Below, piece after piece: positions 1 to 7,877 of a stretch of 17,358 nt of DNA; position 1 is the stretch's first letter; the number at the start of each line of letters is the position of its first letter. The DNA is taken from positions 1 through 17,358 of the forward strand of contig JAFTIQ010000050.1 of the NCBI GenBank assembly GCA_017456805.1. Direction: 5' to 3'. A model generated the notes under the pieces. The model did not search any database. It was not told the origin of the DNA and worked only from the letters and a program-made list of their open reading frames with translations. This stretch comes from Lentisphaeria bacterium. Its GTDB lineage: Bacteria > Verrucomicrobiota > Lentisphaeria > Victivallales > UBA1829. The position numbers and the translations under genes were made by a program.

Positions 1-669
1 AGGTAATATACCATCTCCCGCAGACGTTTACAACTGCGGAATGACAATTTTTTGCGTTTCTGGGGGCGTGTCGCGGCGGTTGCGGTAGTGGTCGGGGCAG
101 TGGCAAAAAGCAGCAAAAAAGCCCTTGTGAAGCGGTTTTGTGAAAAAAACTTCACAGAATTTTTGTTAGACTTGAAAAAATGGTCAGCATTTTTTTATCT
201 TCCCCCACGACCTCGGTAAGAATTGATGATTTTTGAGGGTAAAATGTCGGTAAAAATCCAAATAGACCGTTGGGTGAAGATAAAAACTTGCCAGCGTTTT
301 CACTTCTTCCCCCCACAAGGTAAGTTTGCAAGGTAAGAATTTTGAGGGTAAATTTTCCAGACAAAAATGGGGGCTGATAAAAACACGCCCCGTTTTCATA
401 ACTTCCCCCATGCTCGGTAAGGCACAAAAACAAGACTTTGTTAATAATCAAGCACTTACAAAAAGAACCTTGATTTTTACACTTTTCAGAAAAAGTCAGA
501 ATTCAGACAGATTTCAGACGAAATTCGGGGCAAAACGGTCTGATTTCAGAGTCTGAGTGTGTTTCTTACACACTGGTAGAAATGTTGTAAAAGCCTTTGA
601 GTCAACGAGTTTTACAAAGTAATAGCAAGGATGATTTTTTCAGCAAGATTAAAAGGGGGATAAAAAAAA
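1..669. other. Intergenic region without a convincing gene
   Basis: No open frame here has a ribosome site plus a recognisable protein. The frames that stay open at 152-451 are built from a degenerate repeat (199-421) and look like by-products of it. Three inverted repeats are visible: TGTGAAG at 126-132 with CTTCACA at 150-156; GTGTG with CACAC around 558-574; and TTGTAAAA at 585-592 with TTTTACAA at 610-617. A stretch at about 487-556 is rich in short TCAGA/TCTGA motifs. One minus-strand frame over 1-118 stays open to the window edge but is low-complexity, so I do not call it. Confidence 0.6.
199..421. repeat. Degenerate tandem repeat, about 100-base period
   Basis: The anchor CTTCCCCC followed within about 15 bases by GGTAAG occurs three times, starting at 199, 306 and 402 (spacings 107 and 96). 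Between anchors, both full units contain GGTAAGAATT, TTTTGAGGGTAAA, GATAAAAAC and a CGTTTTCA block in the same order. The copies differ by substitutions and small indels, so the array is old or under weak constraint. Its function is unknown. It could be a chromosomal interspersed repeat whose other copies lie elsewhere. Confidence 0.65.
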
Positions 670-761
<92 letters not shown>

Positions 762-780
762 GCTTAGTTAAGACTTCGTT

Positions 781-808
781 AATATAACCACCTTTTTCAA
801 AAATACAA
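781..808 (-). promoter_or_regulatory. Promoter for tRNA-Ser
   Basis: On the minus strand, TTGTAT (808-803), a 16-base spacer and TATATT (786-781) lie just upstream of the tRNA 5' end at 761, leaving room for a short leader. The layout matches six other promoters in the window. Confidence 0.7.
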
Positions 809-864
809 GCGCAATTTTAAGAAAAAAGTAAAAATCTTTCTCAATTCATCCTCTAAACTGAAAA

Positions 865-1599
865 TCAATGAAGTTTTCCGAGCTCTTTCAATCGATCCGC
901 TGAAACTCGCAACTGTTCCGTCGATAACGGTTCCCCGCGAAGTTGGGGGAGAATTTCAAGATATTCTTCCCGATAATAGTAATTCGCTCCGAATTGTTCC
1001 GTGACAGGTGTCACCATCTGAGTGTCGATCAGAAACGCTCCGCACTCAGCCAGTACCAGACCAAGACATGCCAGGGCAAATTTTGAAGCTCCGGATTCCC
1101 GGTAAAACATGGATTCTCCAGCAAAAATACCGCCGATGGAAACGCCGTATAACCCTCCGGCAAGCGTTCCGGTTTCCCGGTTCCAGGCTTCAAAAGAATG
1201 AGCCCAACCAGCCTCGTGAAACTCAAGATAGGCACGGTGAATTTCCGGTGTGATCCAAGTTTCTTCACCATCGTTCCGGTGGGCACATTGATGAAGCACC
1301 TCTTCAAATGCTGTATCGATTCTCAGTTCAAACGGTCCTTTTTTCAAAAGCCTTTTGACCGTATGCGGGATATGAAAACAGGGCAGGGGAAGTAAGCCGC
1401 GGAATTTGGGATGGACCCATGGGATCTTTTCGGAAGCAGAATCTTCCGGCCAGGGGAAATAGCCGTGCCAATAAGCTTCCTGCAGCATAGAAAGGGTTAT
1501 ATGATCCGTTGAAAAATCCTTTTTATCCAGCGCTGCAATATCCGGGAGGAAGGTGCGCCGCATGTAAGGTGCGATTTTTTCTTCTGGCTTTTTCTGCAT
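865..1599 (-). CDS. aat: Leucyl/phenylalanyl-tRNA--protein transferase
   Basis: This 244-residue protein matches the Aat family, which transfers Leu or Phe from aminoacyl-tRNA to proteins with N-terminal Arg or Lys, marking them for ClpS/ClpAP degradation in the cytoplasm. Visible family motifs are the N-terminal WHGYFPW block (about 43-49), the GNAT-like core GGLYGVSIGG (148-157) with FAGESMF (159-165), and IDTQMVTPV with a downstream FGA (about 191-205), which corresponds to the usual LID-Q----HL-S-GA segment. Length is normal for the family. The start is supported by a GGGAGAA ribosome site six bases upstream. It is monocistronic and faces away from the symporter gene across a short divergent promoter region. 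Its presence favours a Gram-negative-type host. Confidence 0.93.
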   Translation of the reverse strand: MQKKPEEKIAPYMRRTFLPDIAALDKKDFSTDHITLSMLQEAYWHGYFPWPEDSASEKIPWVHPKFRGLLPLPCFHIPHTVKRLLKKGPFELRIDTAFEEVLHQCAHRNDGEETWITPEIHRAYLEFHEAGWAHSFEAWNRETGTLAGGLYGVSIGGIFAGESMFYRESGASKFALACLGLVLAECGAFLIDTQMVTPVTEQFGANYYYREEYLEILPQLRGEPLSTEQLRVSADRLKELGKLH

Positions 1600-1635
1600 A
1601 ATGTTCTCCCGGACGGCTGATTTTGTTTTCGTTGA

Positions 1636-1663
1636 AATATATCCTTACAGAAAATATTTTCAA
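1636..1663 (-). promoter_or_regulatory. Promoter for aat
   Basis: On the minus strand, TTGAAA (1663-1658), a 16-base spacer and TATATT (1641-1636) lie 37 bases upstream of the aat start. It is divergent from, and about 20 bases away from, the promoter of the neighbouring symporter gene. Confidence 0.7.
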
Positions 1664-1683
1664 ACAGAAAATGCGGCAGATGA

Positions 1684-1711
1684 TTGAATTTTCTCAAAAA
1701 TGTGCTAAATT
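1684..1711 (+). promoter_or_regulatory. Promoter for the SDF symporter
   Basis: TTGAAT (1684-1689), a 16-base spacer and TAAATT (1706-1711) with TG just before the -10 (extended -10-like). It sits 35 bases ahead of the chosen start codon, so the longer reading frame beginning at 1623 would start upstream of its own promoter. Confidence 0.6.
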
Positions 1712-1745
1712 AATCTCTTCAAACCTCCAAACACAAGGATTCATT

Positions 1746-2987
1746 ATGGAAAACACGAAAAAGAAAATTGGTTTCAACGGAAAGCAATTCATTATTTGGA
1801 TGGCAGCGTTGATCATTGGTGCATGTCTCGGTTTTGTCAATTGCAGCTGGCTTACGGAATTTTTCAACTTTATCGCAACGATCTACACCAGATTGTTCAA
1901 GTTTGTTGCTGTTCCGACCATTGCCCTGGCGATCATGACGACTCTTGCCATGCTTGGAACGAAGAAAAATACAGGCAAAATTTTTCTTCACACAATTGTA
2001 TATACGATTTTGACAACAATTGCAGCTTCCGCGGTTAGTGCTATTCTGTATGTTACGATCAAACCCGGAAATCTCCCGGCGGAATTGATTCAGAAAGGAC
2101 AGACAGAAGTTCCGGCAAATCTTGGATCTGTTAATTATTATGATCACATTCTTTCTGTGATTCCTGACAATGTGCTTGGTCCCATTTCTTCCGGAAACGT
2201 GCTGAGTATTCTGCTTGTTTCTGCAGCGATCGGATTGGTTCTTGCTTATTTGAAAGATTCCGAAAACATTCAGGTTCTCTTGAAGGGAATCCTTGGAATG
2301 CAGGAAGTTCTGTTTGCTTTGATCAAGGCTTTGGTCTGGACACTTCCCCTTGGTATCGTTGCATTTTCCGCTCAGCTTTCTGCACAGATTACAGCTGGCG
2401 TTGCAGCGGAATCCCTGGTTAAGTATGTGACGGTTGTCCTTGCCGGAAACCTGATTCAGTTCTTTATTATTCTGCCGTTGTTCCTGCTTGTCCGCGGTTT
2501 GAATCCTCTGAAAGTTTTCCATGGAATGCTGCCTGCTGTAATGATGGCTCTGTTTACCAAGAGTTCAACAGCAACTTTGCCCATGACCATTGCTTCTGCG
2601 GAAAACAATTTGAACGTGAAAAAAGAAGTCTCCCGCTTTATTCTTCCGATTTGCTGCACCATCAACATGAATGGCTGTGCCGCATTTATTCTGGTAACCT
2701 CTCTGTTTGTTCTTCAGAATGGTGGAACTCCGATCACATTTACAACGATTCTTTTCTGGATTCTGATTTCTGTGATTTCCGCGATTGGAAACGCCGGAGT
2801 TCCCATGGGATGTTACTTCCTGACTCTTTCTCTGATGGCTGGAATGAATGCACCGATCGGTATCATGGGGATCATTCTTCCGATTTATGCAATCATCGAT
2901 ATGATTGAAACCGGAGTCAACGTGTGGTCCGATTCCTGCATCTGCTCTATTGTTGACAAGGAAATTCCGGCAGAGGAAAAAGAATAA
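1746..2987 (+). CDS. SDF-family Na+-coupled amino acid/dicarboxylate symporter, SstT-like site
   Basis: This 413-residue inner-membrane protein has the fold signatures of the sodium:dicarboxylate symporter family (GltP, DctA, SstT): hydrophobic helices, hairpin HP1 with TKSSTATLP (271-279), NMNGCAAF in TM7 (307-314), and a second re-entrant hairpin starting NAGVPMG. TM8 carries D385-M-I-E388-T389-G-V-N392-V-W-S-D396. In glutamate/aspartate transporters, position 388 is an Arg that holds the substrate side-chain carboxylate. Here it is Glu, as I recall for the Ser/Thr transporter SstT (DSCETALNSSTD), so an acidic substrate is unlikely. The NMDGT motif is NMNGC, losing an Asp that binds sodium in the archaeal homologues. 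The start at 1746 was preferred over 1623 because AAGGA (1735-1739) sits six bases upstream and the promoter lies between them. Exact substrate unknown. Confidence 0.88.
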   Translation: MENTKKKIGFNGKQFIIWMAALIIGACLGFVNCSWLTEFFNFIATIYTRLFKFVAVPTIALAIMTTLAMLGTKKNTGKIFLHTIVYTILTTIAASAVSAILYVTIKPGNLPAELIQKGQTEVPANLGSVNYYDHILSVIPDNVLGPISSGNVLSILLVSAAIGLVLAYLKDSENIQVLLKGILGMQEVLFALIKALVWTLPLGIVAFSAQLSAQITAGVAAESLVKYVTVVLAGNLIQFFIILPLFLLVRGLNPLKVFHGMLPAVMMALFTKSSTATLPMTIASAENNLNVKKEVSRFILPICCTINMNGCAAFILVTSLFVLQNGGTPITFTTILFWILISVISAIGNAGVPMGCYFLTLSLMAGMNAPIGIMGIILPIYAIIDMIETGVNVWSDSCICSIVDKEIPAEEKE

Positions 2988-3005
2988 TTATTCTTCTGTT
3001 TTCAC

Positions 3006-3049
3006 AAAAGGCTGTCATCGGCTTATTGCTTCGGTGACAGCCTTTTTTT
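3006..3049 (+). terminator. Rho-independent terminator after the symporter gene
   Basis: A perfect stem AAAGGCTGTCA/TGACAGCCTTT with a short loop is followed by a run of seven or more T. It lies about 20 bases after the symporter stop codon. On the other strand the stem is followed by TTTTG, so it may also help end the convergent ASRT/fucU transcript. Confidence 0.9.
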
Positions 3050-3084
3050 GTTTATGCAATATGCAAAAAACGGCGGGGGCCAGG

Positions 3085-3453
3085 TTATTCACACCATCCG
3101 GCACCCAGATAGTAGGACATGTTTGACTGAGTTGTATCCAATCTGCCGAATTGAACGACAATCGGTTCGCTTGCTCTGATTCTCAAAGCATATTGCGTCA
3201 AAAGCGGGATCTGATGTCCGCCCAGATCTTCTGCAAGATCCATCCGCAGAGAAATAATCCGTTCCGGCGGAACAGTTACGGGAATATCTTTGACAGGATC
3301 CCGGTCACTGTAATAAACATCGATTTTTACTTCGACGGGCTTCTCATGAGTATTGAACAGCATGAGAGCTTCGTGAGCGATCATTGAGCTGTCCGGATTT
3401 TTTTCCGGCAGATAGCCATCGGGAAAGTACCAGTTTTTTTTTCCGCCTTCCAT
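3085..3453 (-). CDS. ASRT-family (sensory rhodopsin transducer-like) small-molecule-binding protein
   Basis: This 122-residue soluble protein matches the whole length of the Anabaena sensory rhodopsin transducer family. Visible blocks are WYFPDGYLP near the N-terminus, AHEALMLFNT, VDVYYSDRDPV-like strands around DVYYSDRDP, VPPERIISLRMDL, and PIVVQFGRLDTTQSN near the C-terminus. The family is a small beta-sandwich. In most bacteria it occurs without any rhodopsin, and comparative work proposed a small-molecule (probably sugar-linked) binding role. Here it is encoded 17 bases after fucU, with its own AAGGAGA ribosome site seven bases before the ATG, so the two form one transcript. No rhodopsin gene is in the window. 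The database name should therefore not be read as evidence of photosensing. A carbohydrate-related role is inferred from the operon partner. Confidence 0.85.
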   Translation of the reverse strand: MEGGKKNWYFPDGYLPEKNPDSSMIAHEALMLFNTHEKPVEVKIDVYYSDRDPVKDIPVTVPPERIISLRMDLAEDLGGHQIPLLTQYALRIRASEPIVVQFGRLDTTQSNMSYYLGAGWCE

Positions 3454-3470
3454 AGCAGGATCTCCTTTTT

Positions 3471-3893
3471 TCAGGGCATTGTTACGCCTTTTTTAATAAT
3501 GATATTACCATATTTTCTTCCTTCACCGGTCAGAACGACGGCAAAAGTTTTTCTGGCTCGTTCGTAAAAAGCAAACCGTTCGATATAATCGATCCGATCG
3601 GCATCTTTTCCAAGAACTTTACGGCAATCTTTCATGAGATCGGGATCGATTTCATCTCCCGGGACCGGCTGCATCATGACAACGGGTTTTTCGACGTATT
3701 GATCCAGTTCGATCAATTTAAGGATAGCCTCCATTACTTCGGATGATGTCAGCGCATCGATCCGGACGACGTTGGAACTGATGGAGTAAGCGGGGAAATG
3801 AGCATCAGAGATCACGAGTTCGTCTCCATGTCCCATCTGAGCAAGAATTCTCAGCAGATCTGGCGAAATGACAGGGGGTACACCTTTCAGCAT
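3471..3893 (-). CDS. fucU: RbsD/FucU-family sugar mutarotase
   Basis: This 140-residue protein has the length and motifs of FucU, the L-fucose mutarotase that interconverts the alpha and beta anomers of the free sugar in the cytoplasm. The N-terminus reads LKGVPPVISPDLL, then MGHGDELVISDAHFPA (about 20-35) with the family's catalytic-site His22 and Asp30, and the C-terminus has RKYGNIII (about 126-133) containing the conserved Tyr. A GGAG ribosome site lies upstream of the ATG and a strong promoter sits at 3929-3956. It is first gene of a two-gene unit with the ASRT protein. FucU is favoured over RbsD by length and by the LKG start, but the actual sugar (fucose, rhamnose, ribose) is not shown by sequence alone. 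Confidence 0.9.
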   Translation of the reverse strand: MLKGVPPVISPDLLRILAQMGHGDELVISDAHFPAYSISSNVVRIDALTSSEVMEAILKLIELDQYVEKPVVMMQPVPGDEIDPDLMKDCRKVLGKDADRIDYIERFAFYERARKTFAVVLTGEGRKYGNIIIKKGVTMP

Positions 3894-3928
3894 ATTAAAA
3901 ACTCCTATTTAAATTGTGTGTGCTGAAT

Positions 3929-3956
3929 AATATAATTGCGAATAGTAATATTTCAA
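3929..3956 (-). promoter_or_regulatory. Promoter for fucU-ASRT
   Basis: On the minus strand, TTGAAA (3956-3951), a 16-base spacer and TATATT (3934-3929) stand 36 bases ahead of the fucU start codon. Confidence 0.75.
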
Positions 3957-4052
3957 TCGTTTTTTCTTTTTTTTAACCGATAGTTGAGATTTTGCAGAAC
4001 GCATACACGAGCGTATTAACTGTAATAACAAAAAAATATGAGCAATTTATTT

Positions 4053-4100
4053 TAAAAGAAAAGACAGTCCGCTGCAAACATGGTTTACTTTAGACTGTCT
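4053..4100 (-). terminator. Terminator following the decayed minus-strand gene
   Basis: On the minus strand, AGACAGTC (4100-4093) pairs with GACTGTCT (4069-4062) around a 23-base loop and is followed by TTTCTTTT. It lies about 24 bases after the stop codon of the gene remnant at 4124-4450, which supports that remnant having once been a complete gene. Confidence 0.75.
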
Positions 4101-4123
4101 CTTCTGAAATACGGAGTTATCTA

Positions 4124-4450
4124 TTATTTGGTAACAGATTTCGGGATGGAATCCTCTGGTCCGGAATAATTTCTGGGCAAGTCATAGGGGACAGGGATAT
4201 ACTCGATCTTTTGCCATTCATTCAAAATGACTGGCTGTTTATCAAGCAGTTCAATTTTTTCTGCCCTTGCAGGAAATCCTTTGGCAGAACATTTTACACT
4301 GGCGTAGAAGAAGTATTTCTCAATAGTGTATTCAAATGTAGCCCCAAGAATCTGATCTGCCTGATTGCTTTCACAAGCATTGTAAAGGGCTGCATTTTTA
4401 GCATAGCTGACAGCTGGAGAACGGAACGGTGGTTTGAATTTATCTTGAGT
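4124..4450 (-). pseudogene. 3' remnant of an unrecognised protein gene
   Basis: Read on the minus strand, 108 codons stay open between an in-frame TGA (4453-4451) and TAA (4126-4124), but they contain no ATG or GTG start. The translation has natural composition, including FKPPFRSPAVSYAKNAALYN, ILGATFEYTIEKYFFYASV and LLDKQPVILNEWQKIEYIPV. It ends in PEDSIPKSVTK and is followed by a proper terminator. Beyond the TGA the same frame continues with a Pro/Gln-rich stretch (SSPDQAQQPSLPR) until a TAG inside the promoter of the glycoside hydrolase gene. The picture is a gene that lost its 5' end and gained at least one stop. The family is not recognised; the composition resembles a secreted or cell-surface protein. 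Confidence 0.6.
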
Positions 4451-4522
4451 TCAGCGCGGCAGAGATGGTTGCTGCGCTTGATCAGGGGATGAAATTTTTG
4501 TTTTGATCCGATTATTTTCTGC

Positions 4523-4550
4523 TTGAAAAACAGGCTATTTGTGCTAAGTT
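4523..4550 (+). promoter_or_regulatory. Promoter for the glycoside hydrolase
   Basis: TTGAAA (4523-4528), a 16-base spacer and TAAGTT (4545-4550). The -10 context TGTGCTAARTTAA is nearly the same as that of the symporter promoter (TGTGCTAAATTAA, from 1701). The start codon follows 32 bases later. Confidence 0.65.
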
Positions 4551-4582
4551 AACCTTGCACTTGAAACTTACAGCAGAAAGAC

Positions 4583-7500
4583 ATGAAAATGAATTCTGAT
4601 TATCACGATTTTACGACTTATGAAGTTGCTTCTGAATTCCGTCCGATCCCGTTTTGGAGCTGGAATGCTGAACTGGAAGAAACAGAACTGATCCGTCAAA
4701 TCCATGAGATGTATCACGCCGGAATGGGCGGTTTTATCATGCATGCCCGTGGCGGATTGAAAACAAAATATCTCGGTAAAAAATGGTTGGACTGCATCAA
4801 CCTCTGCACACGGGAAGCGCTCAAACTGGGAATGCTGCCCTATCTTTATGATGAAAACGGATGGCCCAGCGGGTTCGGTGATGGAAAAGTCAATGCCCTC
4901 GGCGAAAAATATCAGCAGAAATATTTGAATATTCTGGAGAGGTTCGATTCTTCTATGCCTTTGCCGGAACATATCATTGCAGCATTTGATCAGAACTTTC
5001 AGCAAACAGCACCGGAACAAGCAAGATTCATTGTACATTACTCCTTGAATCCGTATTATGTCGATAATCTGGATGCGGAAGTTACCGGCAAATTTATAGA
5101 ATTTGTATATGAGTACTACTACCAGACATTACCGGAAGACGTAAGGGACGGGATTAGCGGAATTTTTACGGACGAGCCCCAGATTTCCAGAAAGACAGCA
5201 CCCTGGTCCCTCATCATTGAAAAAGAATATCAATCTGCATATCAGGAAGAACTGCTGCCCAGAATCATTGAATTGTTTTATGAAACCGGAAACTGGAAAA
5301 GAACCAGAGTCCGGTATTACCGTCTCTGCACTCAGCTTTTCCGGAAAAATTATATTGAACAGATCGGAAATTGGTGTAAAGCACATGGTTGGAAACTGAC
5401 CGGGCACCATTTCGGAGAAGAAAGTTTTTCTTCGCAGCTTTACAGCAACGGCGCGATCATGCCGCAATATTGCGGGTATGATATTCCGGGCAATGATCAT
5501 CTCGGAAGAGTGGAATCCTATATTACAGTAGATACGCAGCTGGTATCTGCTGCGGCACAGTTGGGAAGAAAACAGATTCTGACAGAAACCTTCGGCTGCA
5601 GCGGATGGAATTTCAATATGCGCGGTATGGAGTGGCTCTATCAACAGCAGATGGTTCATGGAATCAATTATCTTTGTCAGCACCTGGAAGGATACTCTCT
5701 GAGAGGACTGCGGAAACGGGATTATCCCATGTCGGTCTTCTATCAGCATCCCATGTGGAAGCGTATCCGGCAACAGAATGATGCCTTTTCCAGAGTGGGT
5801 TCGATTCTTGCCAACGGAAAAATCCAATGCGATACGGTGATTTTTCATGGAGAATCCAGTGCTCATATCGCAGCAGATGGCGTCCGGTGTTTCACAGATC
5901 TTGCGAAAAAATGCTGGAGTTCCATGCTTGTTCTTTCGGAAAAATTGGAGGTTTCCGGTGTGCCGTTCCATTACGCGGATGAGGTTCTGACTGAAGAACT
6001 GGGAAAAGTCGATTCCGGAACATTGAAAATCGGTCAGATGGCATACAAGGTGTTTTTACTGCCGGAGGTTCTGAATATTTCCGGAAAAATCGTTGCGCTG
6101 CTCAAAGAATTTCATGCGCAAGGCGGGAAAATCTTCTGTTCTGTTCATAACGATTTTGAGAAAATCAGCATTGATGGAGAACCTGTTTCAGAAGAGACAG
6201 CTGAATTTTTCAAAACCCTGCCGCAATTTGATGAATTTGGAACTCTGCCGGAGTTCGCGCCTGAAGATATCAGAAAAATCGATTGCCGCGTTCTGGAAGG
6301 AACGCCCGGTCAGATTCGCGGAACCTGGCGGGTCTTCCCCGAGAAAAATGAAACATGGTATTTCATTGCCGATTTTGCAGCGATCCCGGAAAATGCCTTC
6401 GAATGTGATTGGAAAATCACGCCGCTGCATTGGGATACCCTGGGAAATGAATCTCCTGTAAAGTGCGAAATCACCTTGCCTTACGCTGCAGATGAAATTT
6501 TGTGCATCGATCAGGCAAGCGGAAAGATCCTTTCCAGAATTCAGCATTTGAATGTCAATGGAAAAGCCAGATTTTTCCACACATTTTCCGCCCGGGGTTC
6601 TGTGCTGTTGAAAGCAGTGACATACCCGAAAATTGAGCCGAAAGATCTGACCGGAAACTGGAAAGTCGTGTCAGGTAAAAACGTCCTGCTGCTTGATACT
6701 GCAGATTACCGTCGCGAAGATGATCAGCAATTGGTTGAAAACTGTAATACCTTAACGATTTTTGAGCGGATGCTTGCGCTTCCTGACAGCAGAATCGAAC
6801 TCTTATTCCACTTTACCTGCGCCCCCGGATTCAACTTTTCCAAGGCTGCACTCTCAATGGCTCTTGAACGGAATCCGGAAGCAGAATATTATTTGAATGG
6901 AAATAAACTTCCGGATGATTTTTCCGGTTATTTCATTGACCGCGGAATTGAAGTGCTGAAATTGCCCGAATCTATGTTGAGAGAAGGCGAAAATGAATTC
7001 AAAATAAACCTGCCGTTCCATCAATCTCCGGAAATCCGGGCACATCTGGAACGGGCAAAACATTTTGAAAGCGAATCCAATAAACTTTACTACGACAGTG
7101 AAATCGAAGCGATTTATCTTCTTGGCGATTTCCAATGCCGCGCCGGAAAAATCACGCCGGATCAGTTGCGGACAGCTTTTGCCGACGGCCCCTTTATTCT
7201 GGAAAACAGTACAGATACGATCTCCCTTGGAAATCTGCTTGACGCCGGTTATCTTTTCTTCTCGGGAGACTTGAATGTTGCACAGGATTTTGAATTGACG
7301 ACAGAACAGGCAGCACTGTTCCGTACGCTGAAATTCTCTCCCTGCAAAGCGAATTCCCTTTCTGTTAATCTCAATGGAACGACATTGCCATTGATCTACA
7401 CAGCGCCGTATGAACTGGATATTTCCGGACTATTGCGTCCCGGTAAGAATACGCTTTCATTGGAACTTTCCACATCCTGCCGGAATACGCTTGGACCGAT

Positions 7501-7639
7501 GCACATGACAGAAATCAATCCGTATGCAGTTGGCCCCTCCTCATTTCTTCTGGAGCCGAATTTCATAGGAGCGAAAGCCCCGAATCACACAGATGCATAT
7601 GGAATCATTGATTACGGTTTGGAAATCACGCTGGAATAA
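4583..7639 (+). CDS. Large glycoside hydrolase, GH106/GH2-related (alpha-L-rhamnosidase-like)
   Basis: This 1018-residue protein resembles the widespread 'glycosyl hydrolase' group related to GH106 rhamnosidases. The N-terminal half is a TIM-barrel-like catalytic region: FRPIPFWSWN near residue 20, GMGGFIMHARGGL, YDENGWPSGF (D90-E91), GIFTDEPQ (D197-E198), LTGHHFGEES, and LTETFGCSGW (E335) followed by MEWLYQQQMVHGIN. The conserved acidic residues D90/E91, E198 and E335 are the obvious catalytic candidates, but I cannot assign acid and base. The C-terminal part carries beta-sandwich segments typical of GH2-type sugar-binding domains (around 730-820). There is no signal peptide or lipobox, so it should act in the cytoplasm on imported oligosaccharide. 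An alternative start is Met3. The ribosome site (AGAAAG) is weak. The nearby fucU suggests deoxy-sugar use; the exact substrate is not determined. Confidence 0.8.
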   Translation: MKMNSDYHDFTTYEVASEFRPIPFWSWNAELEETELIRQIHEMYHAGMGGFIMHARGGLKTKYLGKKWLDCINLCTREALKLGMLPYLYDENGWPSGFGDGKVNALGEKYQQKYLNILERFDSSMPLPEHIIAAFDQNFQQTAPEQARFIVHYSLNPYYVDNLDAEVTGKFIEFVYEYYYQTLPEDVRDGISGIFTDEPQISRKTAPWSLIIEKEYQSAYQEELLPRIIELFYETGNWKRTRVRYYRLCTQLFRKNYIEQIGNWCKAHGWKLTGHHFGEESFSSQLYSNGAIMPQYCGYDIPGNDHLGRVESYITVDTQLVSAAAQLGRKQILTETFGCSGWNFNMRGMEWLYQQQMVHGINYLCQHLEGYSLRGLRKRDYPMSVFYQHPMWKRIRQQNDAFSRVGSILANGKIQCDTVIFHGESSAHIAADGVRCFTDLAKKCWSSMLVLSEKLEVSGVPFHYADEVLTEELGKVDSGTLKIGQMAYKVFLLPEVLNISGKIVALLKEFHAQGGKIFCSVHNDFEKISIDGEPVSEETAEFFKTLPQFDEFGTLPEFAPEDIRKIDCRVLEGTPGQIRGTWRVFPEKNETWYFIADFAAIPENAFECDWKITPLHWDTLGNESPVKCEITLPYAADEILCIDQASGKILSRIQHLNVNGKARFFHTFSARGSVLLKAVTYPKIEPKDLTGNWKVVSGKNVLLLDTADYRREDDQQLVENCNTLTIFERMLALPDSRIELLFHFTCAPGFNFSKAALSMALERNPEAEYYLNGNKLPDDFSGYFIDRGIEVLKLPESMLREGENEFKINLPFHQSPEIRAHLERAKHFESESNKLYYDSEIEAIYLLGDFQCRAGKITPDQLRTAFADGPFILENSTDTISLGNLLDAGYLFFSGDLNVAQDFELTTEQAALFRTLKFSPCKANSLSVNLNGTTLPLIYTAPYELDISGLLRPGKNTLSLELSTSCRNTLGPMHMTEINPYAVGPSSFLLEPNFIGAKAPNHTDAYGIIDYGLEITLE

Positions 7640-7673
7640 CGGAAATATATACAGAAGATTAAAAAGATCGAAG

Positions 7674-7718
7674 AAGTGCACCCCGGAAGTTGGATATAAC
7701 TTTTGGAGTGCATTTTTT
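7674..7718 (+). terminator. Terminator after the glycoside hydrolase
   Basis: A long imperfect hairpin pairs AAGTGCACCCCGGAAGTT with AACTTTTGGAGTGCATTT (one mismatch, several G-U pairs) around a GGATAT loop, and ends in TTTTTT. It begins about 35 bases after the stop codon. Confidence 0.88.
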
Positions 7719-7818
7719 ATGAACATAAAACACTGAACCAACCGTTGATATGGTCATAATTCAAAAATTAGGTTGTGTCTAAAATTCCGTATATACTGTA
7801 TTTTTTTCTAAATAAGAT

Positions 7819-7846
7819 TTGATTTTTCAACTTGAGATGATATATT
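7819..7846 (+). promoter_or_regulatory. rex: Promoter for rex
   Basis: TTGATT (7819-7824), a 16-base spacer and TATATT (7841-7846) lie 31 bases before the rex start. The -35 overlaps the small palindrome TTGATTTTTCAA (7819-7830). The -10 lies inside GATGATATATTAA (7836-7848), which recurs exactly at the adhE -10. Either could be part of an operator, including autoregulation by Rex, but neither matches the classical TTGTGA-N6-TCACAA operator. Confidence 0.65.
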
Positions 7847-7877
7847 AAAAAATTCGGAGATTAACACAAGGAACAAT

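Noticed and set aside
126..156. Rex operator-like TGTGAAG...CTTCACA
   Set aside because: The arms are 17 bases apart instead of 6, and no fermentation gene follows.
152..451. Minus-strand open frame of 99 codons, and a second frame at 184-411
   Set aside because: Both are translations of the degenerate repeat units; there is no ribosome site and both overlapping frames are equally open.
1623..1745. 41-codon N-terminal extension of the symporter
   Set aside because: It would start upstream of a good promoter (1684-1711) and has no ribosome site; the Met at 1746 has AAGGA at the right distance and fits family length.
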